The notes under the pieces were generated by a model. The model was not told where the DNA came from. It made no database searches and was given only the letters and a program-made list of their open reading frames with translations. This document shows positions 27,144 through 36,984 of a DNA stretch of 64,000 nucleotides, one piece after another. The translations under genes were made by a program, and so were the position numbers. The DNA is from Chloroflexi bacterium TSY. Its GTDB lineage: Bacteria; Chloroflexota; Anaerolineae; Caldilineales; Caldilineaceae. The stretch covers positions 62,001 to 126,000 of the forward strand of contig JAHBNG010000012.1 of the NCBI GenBank assembly GCA_019217005.1, given 5' to 3'. Position 1 is the stretch's first letter. The number at the start of each line of letters is the position of its first letter.

Positions 27144-30002
27144 ATGACCACCAAAACGAAACGACTTCAAGATAAACCCAGCCTGCTTGTTGGAATCACA
27201 AGCAAGTACAAGCTGGGTTTCTTACGGAGTAATCGACAGAGCCCGCAGTCCACATTCCTTGTGGCTCTGCTCATTGCGCTACTCACATATATACCTGGCT
27301 ACGTACCTTTGCTATATCTCCTCACAGACGTAGCTGCTGCCCAGACTACACCAGGATTGCCGTATCTGGTCAAAAACCTAAACACGAGCAATGCGCCCCT
27401 ACGTCCCGAATTATTGATTGCGGTAGACAACATGCTCTTCTTCACGTCTTATCATGACGGACACGGACAAGAACTGTGGAAGAGCGATGGCACCGCCGCC
27501 CGTACCATGATGGTCAAAGACATCATCCCTGGTGTCGGTAGTTCATCACCAAAGTCTCTAGTCAATGTAAATGGTATTCTCTTCTTCACGGCTGGCGAAG
27601 AAAACAGGCCGAAATTGTGGAAGAGTGACGGAACCGCAGGTGGCACGCGTCTAGTCAAGGATATCAATCCTGACTCCGATTACGGGACGCCACACAACTT
27701 GACGAATGTAGATGGCACCCTCTTTTTCCGTGCAGATGATGGCCTTCACGGCTATGAGCTATGGAAGAGCGATGGCACAGAAGAAGGTACGGTGATGGTC
27801 AAGGATATCAGGCCTGGCTCTGACAGTCCATCTATGGATAACCTAACGGAGGTGAACGGGACTCTCTTTTTCCGTGTAGATGACAGCACACACGGAACTG
27901 AGCTATGGAAGAGCGATGGCACAGAAGAAGGTACGGTGATGGTCAAGGACATCAATCCTGGCTCTGACAGTTCATCCATGGATAGCCTAACAGAGGTGAA
28001 CGATACCCTCTTTTTCCGTGCAGATGACGGCCTTCACGGCCATGAGCTATGGAGGAGCGACGGCACAGAAGAAGGTACAGTGATGGTCAAGGACATCAAT
28101 CCTGGCTTTGACAGTGCATACATGAATAACCCAACAGAGGTGAACGGAACTCTCTACTTTCGTGCAGATGACGGCATACATGGAACTGAGCTATGGAAGA
28201 GCGATGGCACTGCCGAAGGCACCGTAATGGTCAAGGACATCAATTTTGGTTCCGATGGTGCGTATCCTACAGACCTGACCAACGTAAATGACACCCTCTT
28301 TTTTAGTGCCTCCGATGACGTTTATGGCACTGAACTCTGGCAAAGCGACGGTACCGAAGAAGGAACCAAGATGGTTAAGAATATCAATTTGGGATCTGGT
28401 CATCAATTTCCAAAGTACTTGACTGCTGTCGACGATACCCTCTTTTTCCAAGCTGATGACGGCATTAACGGTCCTGAACTGTGGAAGAGCGATGGCACCC
28501 AAGAAGGCACGATGATCGTTAGAGACCTCAGCTTCGGCTCTGCCAGTGTCGAGTTGCCAGGTGCAACCGTCGTCGACGATCTCCTCTTTTTTGGCCTCGA
28601 AGGCAATAACCGTAGCCATGAGCTATGGAAGAGTGATGGGACAGCGCAAGGCACGATGATCGTCAAGGTCTTTACTCCTGGGACCGACCGTTTCCCGCTT
28701 CCATTATTCTTAACAACTATAAATGGCGTTCTCTACTTTATGGAAGACGATGGGACCCACGGGGTGGAGCTATGGAAGAGCGATGGCACTTCCGAAGGCA
28801 CCGTGATGATCAAGGATATCCATCCTAATGCGACCAATGACTATCACTCAGTTGCAACTAACGTACCCCATGTGGGCAGCACCTTCTTTTTTGCCGCGAA
28901 TGATGGCATTCATGGGCACGAACTGTGGAAAAGTGACGGGACTGACGCCGGTACGACGATGGTCGAGGACATCAACGTTGGGTCCGACTCGTCTGGACCC
29001 CGTATGCTGATCAACGTAAACGATCGCCTCTACTTCAATGCCGATGACGGTCGCCATGGGACGCAGCTCTGGAAGAGTGACGGCACGAAGGATGGCACTG
29101 TTCTGTTCTGGGACGCAGACCCTGGTAACGTTTCAGGTACTTACGAGAGAGATTTACACGCTGTTGATAACCTTCTTTTCTTCAACGTTTTATCAAACCA
29201 TCACAATGGGAGCTTTAGCCGAACAGGGTGGATAAGCGACGGCACAATCGTTGGGACCATGCCGTTCCGGGAACGCTACCCCACGTCTAAAACGGTCTAT
29301 GATATACATGACTGGACGCTGACCAGTGTCAATGACACCCTCTACTTCATTGCCGCTGGGGAAACCTCTGGTGAATATGAGTTGTGGAAGAGCGATGGGA
29401 CGGACGCTGGAACTATGATGGTCAAAGACAAAATAGACATTGCTGATGGCAACTATAACCGTGGACCAAGCATCCTAACCGCCGTGAACAACATCCTCTA
29501 CTTTATTGCCGGTAATGAAGCGTATGGTCAGGAGTTATGGAAGACGGACGGCTCGAAAGACGGCACTGTGATCGTCAAGGATATCAATCCTGGGGTCGAG
29601 GGTGCGCGTATTACCCACCTAACCAACGTGAACGGTACCCTTTATTTCAGCGCAGATGACGGCATCCACGGGCGTGAGTTGTGGAAGAGCGACGGCACGG
29701 AAACAGGCACAAGCATGGTCAGCGATATCTACACGGGCGGTGGTAGTTCAGAACCGAATACGCTATTGTTTGTCTGCGATAAGCTGCTCTTTCTCGCCAC
29801 CGATCGATTGCATGGTCAGGAACTGTGGGCGCTACCCTTGACAAGCAGTGAATCTGACAGCGATGCTGATGTAAGTGCACGATGTCTTGACGCTCCGAAC
29901 CAAACGACCCCAGATTGTGAGGGCGGAAGCGAAGATTGTGCCGCGGGATCCGAAACGATCTATCTGCCTTTGGTGATAAAAGCTGGGGTAATGACCCGGT
30001 AA
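27144..30002 (+). CDS. ELWxxDGT-repeat secreted protein
   Basis: 952 aa from the ATG at 27144 (TTGGAG ribosome site); an in-frame GTG is 6 nt upstream. A long N-terminal leader (about 60 residues) contains the hydrophobic segment FLVALLIALLTYIPGYVPLL before an AAA-Q cleavage-like site. About nineteen ELWKSDGTEEGTVMVKDI-type repeats follow. The tail is acidic with four Cys and ends ETIYLPLVIK followed by AGVMTR. Unlike its neighbour it lacks a thrombospondin-3 motif. Strong DNA-level repetition (for example 27720-28250) suggests recent expansion. A terminator follows. Confidence 0.85.
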   Translation: MTTKTKRLQDKPSLLVGITSKYKLGFLRSNRQSPQSTFLVALLIALLTYIPGYVPLLYLLTDVAAAQTTPGLPYLVKNLNTSNAPLRPELLIAVDNMLFFTSYHDGHGQELWKSDGTAARTMMVKDIIPGVGSSSPKSLVNVNGILFFTAGEENRPKLWKSDGTAGGTRLVKDINPDSDYGTPHNLTNVDGTLFFRADDGLHGYELWKSDGTEEGTVMVKDIRPGSDSPSMDNLTEVNGTLFFRVDDSTHGTELWKSDGTEEGTVMVKDINPGSDSSSMDSLTEVNDTLFFRADDGLHGHELWRSDGTEEGTVMVKDINPGFDSAYMNNPTEVNGTLYFRADDGIHGTELWKSDGTAEGTVMVKDINFGSDGAYPTDLTNVNDTLFFSASDDVYGTELWQSDGTEEGTKMVKNINLGSGHQFPKYLTAVDDTLFFQADDGINGPELWKSDGTQEGTMIVRDLSFGSASVELPGATVVDDLLFFGLEGNNRSHELWKSDGTAQGTMIVKVFTPGTDRFPLPLFLTTINGVLYFMEDDGTHGVELWKSDGTSEGTVMIKDIHPNATNDYHSVATNVPHVGSTFFFAANDGIHGHELWKSDGTDAGTTMVEDINVGSDSSGPRMLINVNDRLYFNADDGRHGTQLWKSDGTKDGTVLFWDADPGNVSGTYERDLHAVDNLLFFNVLSNHHNGSFSRTGWISDGTIVGTMPFRERYPTSKTVYDIHDWTLTSVNDTLYFIAAGETSGEYELWKSDGTDAGTMMVKDKIDIADGNYNRGPSILTAVNNILYFIAGNEAYGQELWKTDGSKDGTVIVKDINPGVEGARITHLTNVNGTLYFSADDGIHGRELWKSDGTETGTSMVSDIYTGGGSSEPNTLLFVCDKLLFLATDRLHGQELWALPLTSSESDSDADVSARCLDAPNQTTPDCEGGSEDCAAGSETIYLPLVIKAGVMTR

Positions 30003-30043
30003 ACACACTATATTAAAATAACCGTTTTTGAGCAACGAAGCCA

Positions 30044-30083
30044 AACCTCGGCCTGCAAATCATGAAGCAAGCCGAGGTTTTGT
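30044..30083 (+). terminator. Intrinsic terminator AAACCTCGGC...GCCGAGGTTT
   Basis: A ten-base-pair stem followed by TTGTTT lies 42 bp downstream of the second ELWxxDGT gene and ends the 9.5-30 kb block of secreted-protein genes. Confidence 0.7.
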
Positions 30084-30171
30084 TTACGTAAAAATCGCTG
30101 CTCATGGCTAATGTGACATGTGGTATAATTAACGCCAGAAATATTGAGTAACCGTAAACCGGAAAGATTTC

Positions 30172-30300
30172 CGAAAATTGCATCGAGAAGTACCAGAACA
30201 TAATGGGATCATTATTTGTACTGCGGATAATGATTTCATTGGTCAGGCGCAGCGGATTCATGACACCATCGTTGGGTATGAGAGCATGGATTCGGGGGGA
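30172..30300 (+). pseudogene. Possible PIN-like (DUF5615-type) C-terminal fragment
   Basis: The frame HREVPEHNGIIICTADNDF followed by IGQAQRIHDTIV resembles the C-terminal half of small PIN-like toxin-associated proteins. There is no start or N-terminal half, so it would be a remnant. Recognition is tentative. Confidence 0.3.
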
Positions 30301-30364
30301 TGTGTTCTCTATGCTGTCTGGTTGGAACAACCATCAATCTCCCTTACCAGCCTGATAACATCAA

Positions 30365-31207
30365 ATGCGTTCACATTATATAATTTTGTTGCTTCTCTTT
30401 GATAGTATGCATTTTATTTGGGCGCGATTGCTCCTATTTTACGTCGACCCAAGTGTCTCTGCACTCTATGTTATGGGAATTGCTACTCTTAAAGTGGGGC
30501 TATACGGCTGGATCATGGGTGGTTTGAGTCTGCAAATTCTGCGTAAGAACTTCATCTTCTTCTCGTCGATTGGGATATTGATCGGCGTTAGTACGTTGTT
30601 GACCTTTACGGCCGTCAAATATATCGATGCTGGTACAGCCGCCATGCTTAGCAAAATGTCAACGCTTTTTGGAATTGGTTTTGGGGTCTTCTGGCTGAAG
30701 GAACACTTTGCATCAACGCAGCTTGGTGGTGCATTGTTGGCCATTGGTGGTGCATTGATCATTGCTTATCAACCCGGTAGCATTATTCACTGGGGTGCGC
30801 TGATTCTGATTCTGTCAACTTTTTGCTATTCTGCTCACTTTGCGATTGTCAAACGTTATGGAGGCGAAATCGACTTTCTAAATTTCTTCTTCTATCGCGT
30901 ACTCTTTTCAATCATCGCTCTGCTTCTGATCTCAATCGGCAGACAAACGATGATCTGGCCAACTCCTATGGCTTGGCTCATAATCGGTCTCGTCGGAACG
31001 ATTGACGTTGTGGCCAGCCGCAGCTTCTACTATTTGGCACTGCGCAAGCTCAATATGAGCCTCCTTTCCGTGATCGCCAACATCAGTCCGGCAATCGCGA
31101 TCATCTGGGCCTTTATCCTCTTTGGCACCACGCCAACAGTTCAGCAATTAATTGGAGGTATTGCCGTACTCACCGGTGTTTTCATTGTCACCAAGACAGC
31201 GGCATAA
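30365..31207 (+). CDS. EamA/DMT-family transporter
   Basis: 280 aa with about ten hydrophobic segments arranged as two EamA repeats. The first repeat ends GGALLAIGGALIIAYQPGSI and the second ends QLIGGIAVLTGVFIVTKTAA, the usual repeat boundary. The family (drug/metabolite transporter superfamily) exports amino acids, nucleotides or other metabolites. The substrate cannot be read from sequence. The length is normal. No clear ribosome site precedes the ATG at 30365. It stands 160 bp before the sulfatase gene in the same orientation, with the inverted-repeat element between them. Confidence 0.8.
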   Translation: MRSHYIILLLLFDSMHFIWARLLLFYVDPSVSALYVMGIATLKVGLYGWIMGGLSLQILRKNFIFFSSIGILIGVSTLLTFTAVKYIDAGTAAMLSKMSTLFGIGFGVFWLKEHFASTQLGGALLAIGGALIIAYQPGSIIHWGALILILSTFCYSAHFAIVKRYGGEIDFLNFFFYRVLFSIIALLLISIGRQTMIWPTPMAWLIIGLVGTIDVVASRSFYYLALRKLNMSLLSVIANISPAIAIIWAFILFGTTPTVQQLIGGIAVLTGVFIVTKTAA

Positions 31208-31273
31208 ACAATGAGTGGCCCATCTGCCAAAAAAGTGCATGAATCCCCACTTATTAATCACAAACAAGGAAGA

Positions 31274-31348
31274 GTGTGTATCACAAAGTGTGAAAATGGA
31301 CACCGTTCAATCAGAGAATCGATTGCATTGACACACTTTGGGACACAC
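31274..31348. promoter_or_regulatory. 75-bp inverted-repeat element, copy ii
   Basis: Left arm GTGTGTATCACAAAGTGTG; right arm CACACTTTGGGACACAC. Same length and layout as copy i, with a different interior. It ends 17 bp before the sulfatase ATG, with GAAAGGAATCGAA forming the ribosome site immediately after it. Confidence 0.7.
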
Positions 31349-31365
31349 AACCGAAAGGAATCGAA

Positions 31366-32721
31366 ATGCCAAACAGCAACAAACAACCCAACGTCATCGT
31401 CTTCTTCACCGACCAGCAGCGCTGGGACACGACGGGCGTTCACGGCAACCCACTGGATCTGACGCCCAATTTCGACCGCATGGCGCAGCGCGGGACTCAT
31501 CTCTTCAACACGATTACCTGTCAACCAGTTTGTGGTCCTGCCCGTTCATGTTTGCAGACTGGACAATATGCCACAACGACTGGTTGTTATCGCAACGGCA
31601 TTGCATTACCAGGCGATAGTCGAACATTGGCCCATTTCTTTGGCGAAGCAGGCTATGATACGGGCTATATTGGCAAGTGGCATTTAGCAAGCGAGGATCC
31701 AGTCCCTGAAGAACAGCGCGGTGGCTATGATTATTGGCTGGCCTCGAATGTATTGGAGTTTGTTTCTGATGCCTACGATTGTGTCATGTATGACAAGCAG
31801 AACCAACGGGTCAAGATGCCAGGGTATCGAATCGATGCGCAGAACGATGCTGTCATCCGCTACATCAATGAGCATCAAGAGAACCCGTTCTTTCTCTTTA
31901 TTTCATATTTGGAACCACATCACCAAAATCATTTGGACGACTATCCACCACCAGATGGCTATCGCGAGCGGTATGCTGGCCGCTGGACACCACCGGATCT
32001 TCTTGCATTGGGCGGGAGTAGTCAGCAACATTTAGGTGGCTACTACGGCATGGTCAAGCGATTGGATGAAGCTCTTGGCCGCATGATCGATGCACTCAAG
32101 AGCCTTGACATGTTGGAGGATACCATCATCCTCTACACCACCGATCATGGCTGTCATTTCAAGACACGGAATAGCGAATACAAACGTTCATGTCATGAGA
32201 GCTCAGTACGCTTGCCCACAGCCATCATGGGACCTGGCTTGAATGGTGGTGGTCAAATTCATGAAATGGTGAGTCTACTCGATATGCCGCCAACGTTGCT
32301 AGATGCGGCCGGTATTCCTGTGCCTGAACAGATGCAGGGACGTAGCGTATTGCCGTTGATCCGACAAGAGACAGAGGATTGGCCAGAAGAAGCGTTCATT
32401 CAGATTAGCGAAGCACAAGTGGGACGGGCCGTACGCACCAAACGGTGGAAGTATGGAGTTGATGCGCCAGACAAACATGGTGGACGCGATGCTGGCTCTG
32501 ACCGCTATGTTGAGCAGTATCTTTATGACTTGGAGTACGATCCATACGAGTTGACAAATCTGGTCGCGTGGGATTCGCATAGCGAGGTTTGCCGGGTCAT
32601 GCGCGAACGCCTGATTCGACGCATGGTGGAGGCTGGTGAAGAGACACCGGTAATTGAACCTGTTGTAGAGCGCATTCCCCAAGGACAGCGACGTGTGACT
32701 GAGGCAGAAGCATTGGCTTAG
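31366..32721 (+). CDS. Sulfatase (type I, formylglycine-dependent)
   Basis: 451 aa. The metal site begins VIVFFTDQQRWDTTG. The sulfatase signature CQPVCGPARSCLQTGQY contains C-x-P-x-R (Cys in CGPAR), the residue oxidised to formylglycine. GYIGKWHLA and TTDHGCHF supply further active-site residues. The length is typical for cytoplasmic or non-signalled arylsulfatase/choline-sulfatase-like enzymes, and no signal peptide is seen. It hydrolyses a sulfate ester of unknown substrate, perhaps from sulfated glycans. Maturation needs a formylglycine-generating enzyme not present here. The upstream inverted-repeat element suggests shared regulation with other genes in the window. Confidence 0.88.
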   Translation: MPNSNKQPNVIVFFTDQQRWDTTGVHGNPLDLTPNFDRMAQRGTHLFNTITCQPVCGPARSCLQTGQYATTTGCYRNGIALPGDSRTLAHFFGEAGYDTGYIGKWHLASEDPVPEEQRGGYDYWLASNVLEFVSDAYDCVMYDKQNQRVKMPGYRIDAQNDAVIRYINEHQENPFFLFISYLEPHHQNHLDDYPPPDGYRERYAGRWTPPDLLALGGSSQQHLGGYYGMVKRLDEALGRMIDALKSLDMLEDTIILYTTDHGCHFKTRNSEYKRSCHESSVRLPTAIMGPGLNGGGQIHEMVSLLDMPPTLLDAAGIPVPEQMQGRSVLPLIRQETEDWPEEAFIQISEAQVGRAVRTKRWKYGVDAPDKHGGRDAGSDRYVEQYLYDLEYDPYELTNLVAWDSHSEVCRVMRERLIRRMVEAGEETPVIEPVVERIPQGQRRVTEAEALA

Positions 32722-32796
32722 TATCAGAAAATAGCCCGATGCGACGGCATAGGAACGGAGCAAAGAATCTTCATTGATCTCTAACTGGGGAAATCG

Positions 32797-32860
32797 ACTC
32801 GTAGGTCGTCCTACCGGGGTGACATGGATCCATGTCACCCCGGTAGGACGACCTACGAGT
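32797..32860. terminator. Perfect 64-bp palindrome between convergent genes
   Basis: ACTCGTAGGTCGTCCTACCG runs into GGGTGACATGGATCCATGTC and back without a mismatch. It lies between the convergent sulfatase and peroxidase genes and could stop both transcripts, although there is no T run. The CGTAGGTC motif also occurs in the repeats at 47334-47638. Confidence 0.6.
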
Positions 32861-32904
32861 GAGCCAATTGGTCGGTCTATGTTGGTCCTGCCTTCCCAGG
32901 TCAG

Positions 32905-34458
32905 CTATTCGTCGCTCTTGACCTTGCGATCTAAAATTGCATCGATATCTGCACTGTTGATCGGCATTTCGGCAAACTTCATGATATCGCTTAACTCGAA
33001 TCTGTCTGGATATGCACGAGGAATTTGCAAAACTCGTTCTTTCCACGGTGTCCATGTGGGGCAGCGAGTCAAATATGAGCTTGGATCGCCGGCTAATAAT
33101 CCATAGAAGACCTCAGTGACAACTCGTCCGCCAACCGGCCCTAGATAGTCATCACCAGTTTGACCAGCTTCATGTAGGATATAGTACCAGAGCGGATCGG
33201 TTGCGTCTGGGTTAATAGGGTCGATGCCCATCGCACAGGCAACGTCTTGCCCTGACGGCAAACCATAGCGCCATCCGCGAATCAAGTTCAAACGAGCGAG
33301 AAGATTCTCCCCACCTGGACCTGCCGGAATCGCGCGCAAGCCAAAGGCCAGCTTTTCATCTATCTTTCGACTCCACTGGGGTCTCGAGCCATTTATCTCC
33401 AAAAATCGATCCCATTGAACGGACCAAAGTGCCGGAAGCTTCTTCTCAGTTGGTGTAAGAGCCGACTTGGTAAGACCACCACGTAAATCGCGCAGATGAT
33501 CAAAGCCATCGCCTAAATGTTCGCTTTGAGGCAGAAAGATGGGAATTTGGCCAGAGATCTTGGGGAGGTCGGCACTATCGCGTGTTGCTTCTAGCTTGTC
33601 GCTCAAGGCATAGGTCGAACGCACCATGCTATGCCCCATGCGATAAGCCGCACCTGAAAATTCAAGCGGCATAAAGGGCTGGTTCTTCCAGCAATAGAAA
33701 TGACATCTTGGACGATCGGGACGGTCTGGAGTTGGTGCAACATTATCCAGCATAACATCTCCTACGATTCTGCGTAGAAAATCATTGATCACTACCCATT
33801 GATAGTGCCACCGGACGATACGCTGTGCTTCCTGATAATTTTTCTCTCCGCCTTGGGGGTTTTTGGCTTCAAGTGCCTGCATAACGCAGTTGTGAAATTT
33901 GATAAAAGTTAACTGGATCTGGGAAACGATAATGTTCTCGTCATTGCGCGGATCGCCGATGATGGCAACCCCTTGATCATTGCGAAATAGATCTTCTTCG
34001 CGCGGATCCGCGCCTTTCCCAATACGTAGAAAATATGTGCCATCGTCTGCCGCACGCCATTTGCGTCCCTGATCATACATAAATGGATGATCTGTTGGGC
34101 CACGACCATAGATATTATCCAAATCAAAGCGTGGTGACCGAAAATTTGTCAACATATTCGGATCATTTTGGCGATCTAGACGAGAAATTGTATCGAAGGT
34201 GATATCATGATCGACAAATTGACCAAAGTACGTATAGCCAGCAGGAACATTGAGATTATCCAGAGATGGATCAGATGCTTCTGCCGCAGATTCGCTCATT
34301 TGGGCCGCTAGCTTATCAGCGAGACCACCTGGCTGGTCGAAGTGCCTGTCTGTTGCAAATGCTGGTGGTAATTTGCGAAACATTCGTCCAAAATAGCCTT
34401 GATAGAGCTGAGAATGAGGGATGGTGACAGAGTGTTGAGCATGTTTCGTATGTGACAT
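32905..34458 (-). CDS. Animal-type haem peroxidase family protein
   Basis: 517 aa, no signal peptide. The distal haem motif is TYFGQFVDHDITFD. The calcium/haem region has RNDQGVAIIGDPRNDEN, followed by LTFIKFHNCVMQ. The proximal helix reads EFSGAAYRMGHSMVRSTYAL, whose His is the likely haem ligand. These are the signatures of the peroxidase-cyclooxygenase superfamily (An_peroxidase), whose bacterial members oxidise halides or organic substrates with hydrogen peroxide. The length fits short bacterial members. The gene converges on the sulfatase gene. Confident family, unknown substrate. Confidence 0.85.
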   Translation of the reverse strand: MSHTKHAQHSVTIPHSQLYQGYFGRMFRKLPPAFATDRHFDQPGGLADKLAAQMSESAAEASDPSLDNLNVPAGYTYFGQFVDHDITFDTISRLDRQNDPNMLTNFRSPRFDLDNIYGRGPTDHPFMYDQGRKWRAADDGTYFLRIGKGADPREEDLFRNDQGVAIIGDPRNDENIIVSQIQLTFIKFHNCVMQALEAKNPQGGEKNYQEAQRIVRWHYQWVVINDFLRRIVGDVMLDNVAPTPDRPDRPRCHFYCWKNQPFMPLEFSGAAYRMGHSMVRSTYALSDKLEATRDSADLPKISGQIPIFLPQSEHLGDGFDHLRDLRGGLTKSALTPTEKKLPALWSVQWDRFLEINGSRPQWSRKIDEKLAFGLRAIPAGPGGENLLARLNLIRGWRYGLPSGQDVACAMGIDPINPDATDPLWYYILHEAGQTGDDYLGPVGGRVVTEVFYGLLAGDPSSYLTRCPTWTPWKERVLQIPRAYPDRFELSDIMKFAEMPINSADIDAILDRKVKSDE

Positions 34459-34973
34459 TATGCCTCCTAGTAGATTTACGAATTACGATTTCAGATTTAC
34501 GAATCTGAATCCACATATTCAGAAGATGAATGGATTGGGTTCTCTATGCCGAAATCAACTTGGAAATCGGAGCGGTGAATCTTCCGGGAAGGGGTTAGAA
34601 ACGGTTTGGCTAACGGGTCCATCCGTGATCCCTTTCGGAAGATGGGCTGGCGAATACTCCGGTTTTCAAGTTGACCTGAGTTGAATAGAGAAAGGGCCAA
34701 ATGGAGTGAGTTGGAATCCCGCTTCATCTGGCCCCCTGTTTGTCTCTCCAAACGATAGTCAAGTGCGTTATACGATGACTGAGTGCTTATCCAAAAAGTG
34801 CTGTGATACTGTATTTTCACTCGCTAAGTTGGTCAGGCTCACAATCACTTTTCGGATAGGTTCTAATACTACTGTGCAGCAATATATTGTGAAACACAAA
34901 GGAAATTCGTTATATTTCTGGGCATATTGCTAACAAAACGCAAACAGAATGCAAAGGAAAAATGAGATAGACT
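34459..34973. other. Intergenic region without recognised gene
   Basis: Contains upstream sequence of the peroxidase gene (AGATTTACGAAT repeated at 34471 and 34492) and no supportable coding frame. Open frames here lack family resemblance. Confidence 0.4.
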
Positions 34974-35188
34974 CAGTAGATCCAAATTTCAGGTTTTGAG
35001 AGAGAATTCTGGCTAAACAGTTGACATAAATACAAATTTGCCGGTCGATATCTAGTTTTTGCGTTAGATTTGGGCGATTTTCAGATATGAAATAGGTTGT
35101 TTTCTGTAACCGAAATCTGAATAAATGACTCCAAAATCCCTGCAATCTCGACTGAAAATCGCCAAAAACGCCAAATTTGGATCTACTG
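34974..35188. mobile_element. 215-bp miniature element with CAGTAGATCCAAATTT ends, copy 2
   Basis: Reverse-complement match to 9072-9286 over its full length. Flanked by AGACT at 34969-34973 and 35189-35193. Confidence 0.8.
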
Positions 35189-35238
35189 AGACTGAAGAGC
35201 CAATAAAATGAAGCAGTCTTCGATGAAAGGAAATCAAG

Positions 35239-36660
35239 ATGAAACTTGCTCAAGCAGTCAATCAATATGACTACAGCCAACTGGAAAGCCCGCCGCTGCT
35301 GGAACTGACAGAAGAGCAACTGGCGGCACTGGCCGACCAACTCCAGGAGTATCATGCCATATATAGTCCATACTTCAGCCATGTGGCTCAGAGAGAGCAT
35401 GCGTACCACTACATGCGAGGCTTGTTAGACCCCGAAATCAAACGCAAATCGGCCGAGAACATCGCGCTGGCGACAGTAGGAGAATCGGGTGTACGCCCCC
35501 TGCAAAGCTTTGTGGGTCAGAGCCGCTGGAGCGGTGAAGCGATGCTGGCGGAACATACTCGACAGACAGGTGAGTTGTTGGGAGATGCAAATGGCGTCTT
35601 ACTCCTGGATGGGAGCGACATTCCCAAGCAAGGAGAAGAGTCAGTGGGCGTCAAGCGGCAGCGGTGTGGCGAACTGGGCAAGATCGCCAACTGTCAAGCC
35701 GGAGTCTTCCTGGGATATAATAGCTCTCATGGCTATACCTTACTGAACTGTCGGTTGTATATCCCCCAAGAATGGTTTAGTGATGAGTATGCAGAGAAGC
35801 GGTACAAAACCGGTCTTCCCACTGACCTGACCTTCCAAACAAAAAATGAATTGGCTTGGTCCATGATTGAGCAGACGCACGCCCTGGGTGCGTTGCCCAT
35901 CCGCTGGATCACTATGGATGAAGCCTTTGGCAAAGATACTCATCTGCTTGACTGCATTGATGGCCAAACCGCTTACAGCTACTTTGCTGAAGTGCCCAAA
36001 GAGACTCGTGTCTGGACCTCCAGCCCCCAGACCTATCTGCCCGCATCATCTGGACGCGGACGCAAAGCTTCCAAGCTCCGCGTCCGGCCTGGTGAACCTA
36101 CGCCTCTCACCGTTGCTCAACTCGCTGACACCTTCCAGGAGCATGAGTGGCAACAGCATGTTCTCAAAGAGGGCTCCAAGGGCTTCATCGTTGCTTCCAT
36201 TGCTTGTCGCCGCATTGTCTCTGTCCGCAATGGGCTCCCCGGTTCTGCTCTCTGGCTCATCGTCCGCCGCAATCCCGATTGCTCTCTGCAATACTTTCTC
36301 TCCAATGCACCCTTGAGACTTCCTTGATGACTTCGCCACTGTTTCTGCTTTGCGTTGGCCCATTGAAACCATTTTGAACAAGCCAAGCAGTTTCTCGGAC
36401 TCAACGAATATGAAACTCGCAGTTGGCTCGGTTGGCATCATCATATGACCTTAGTCATTTTGGCCTTTGGTTTCTTGGCTCAGTTTTTCCTCAAATATGA
36501 TGCCCCGCTCTCACTTTGCCACAGGTTGTTGAACTTCTCCATGCCGTTCTGCCTAAACCTGTCTTGACACTCGCTGAGACTATCGAGCGCCTTCGCTACA
36601 AGCAACGTCGTCTTGCTTCCGCTAAACGCTCGCATTATCTTGTGCAAAATCGAACATTAT
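35239..36660 (+). pseudogene. IS701-family transposase, frameshifted
   Basis: The first 362 codons are open: RGLLDPEIKRKSAENIALA, LLLDGSDIPKQGEESVGVKR (catalytic Asp region), CQAGVFLGYNSSHGYTLLNC, IRWITMDEAFGKDTHLL and WTSSPQTYLPASSGRGRKAS. After about 36315 the reading continues only with frameshifts: SLDDFATVSALRWPIET, then QFLGLNEYETRSWLGWHHHM, then the tail VLTLAETIERLRYKQRRLAS. The terminal inverted repeats could not be fixed. GAAAGGAAATCAAG precedes the ATG. It is probably inactive. No gene was seen in 36661-36984. Confidence 0.75.
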
Positions 36661-36909
36661 CGAGCCTTTACTTGATGCACAGTAGTACTAAGTGTCATCA
36701 GCGAAAGATGTTTAGATCGCTCGAGCACAATAAAACCGTCCATCGCCTCTATCGGGGGGATTATAGAAGCGATATCGAGGGACGTTATTAGCATACCATG
36801 TGAGTGGCTGTCTGTATTTTGGCGGTGCTGAAGAAATACTGTGTGGAAACTGAAGTGAGAATTGAAATCAAGCTAAATACGAATTGGCTCTCTTACGTAC
36901 CACACTAGC

Positions 36910-36978
36910 TCATAAAATTAAAATAAACGCGCCTGTTCTACTCGACTGAAAACGGTTAAATTTATTTTAATTCGATGG
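36910..36978. repeat. A/T-rich inverted repeat, copy 1
   Basis: TCATAAAATTAAAATAAA at the left is inverted as TTTATTTTAATTCGATG at the right around GTTCTACTCGACTGAAAA. The outer flank CTCAGTAT matches the opposite flank of the copy at 39860, so the two copies are inverted relative to one another. Confidence 0.6.
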
Positions 36979-36984
36979 CTGTGC

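Noticed and set aside
24076..30002. Regularly spaced DNA repeats that could suggest a CRISPR array
   Set aside because: The ~145-bp periodicity is coding (ELWxxDGT units), with synonymous variation and no short identical repeats or unique spacers. No cas genes are present.
34459..34973. Several open frames between the peroxidase gene and the 215-bp element
   Set aside because: None has a credible start, and none resembles a protein family.
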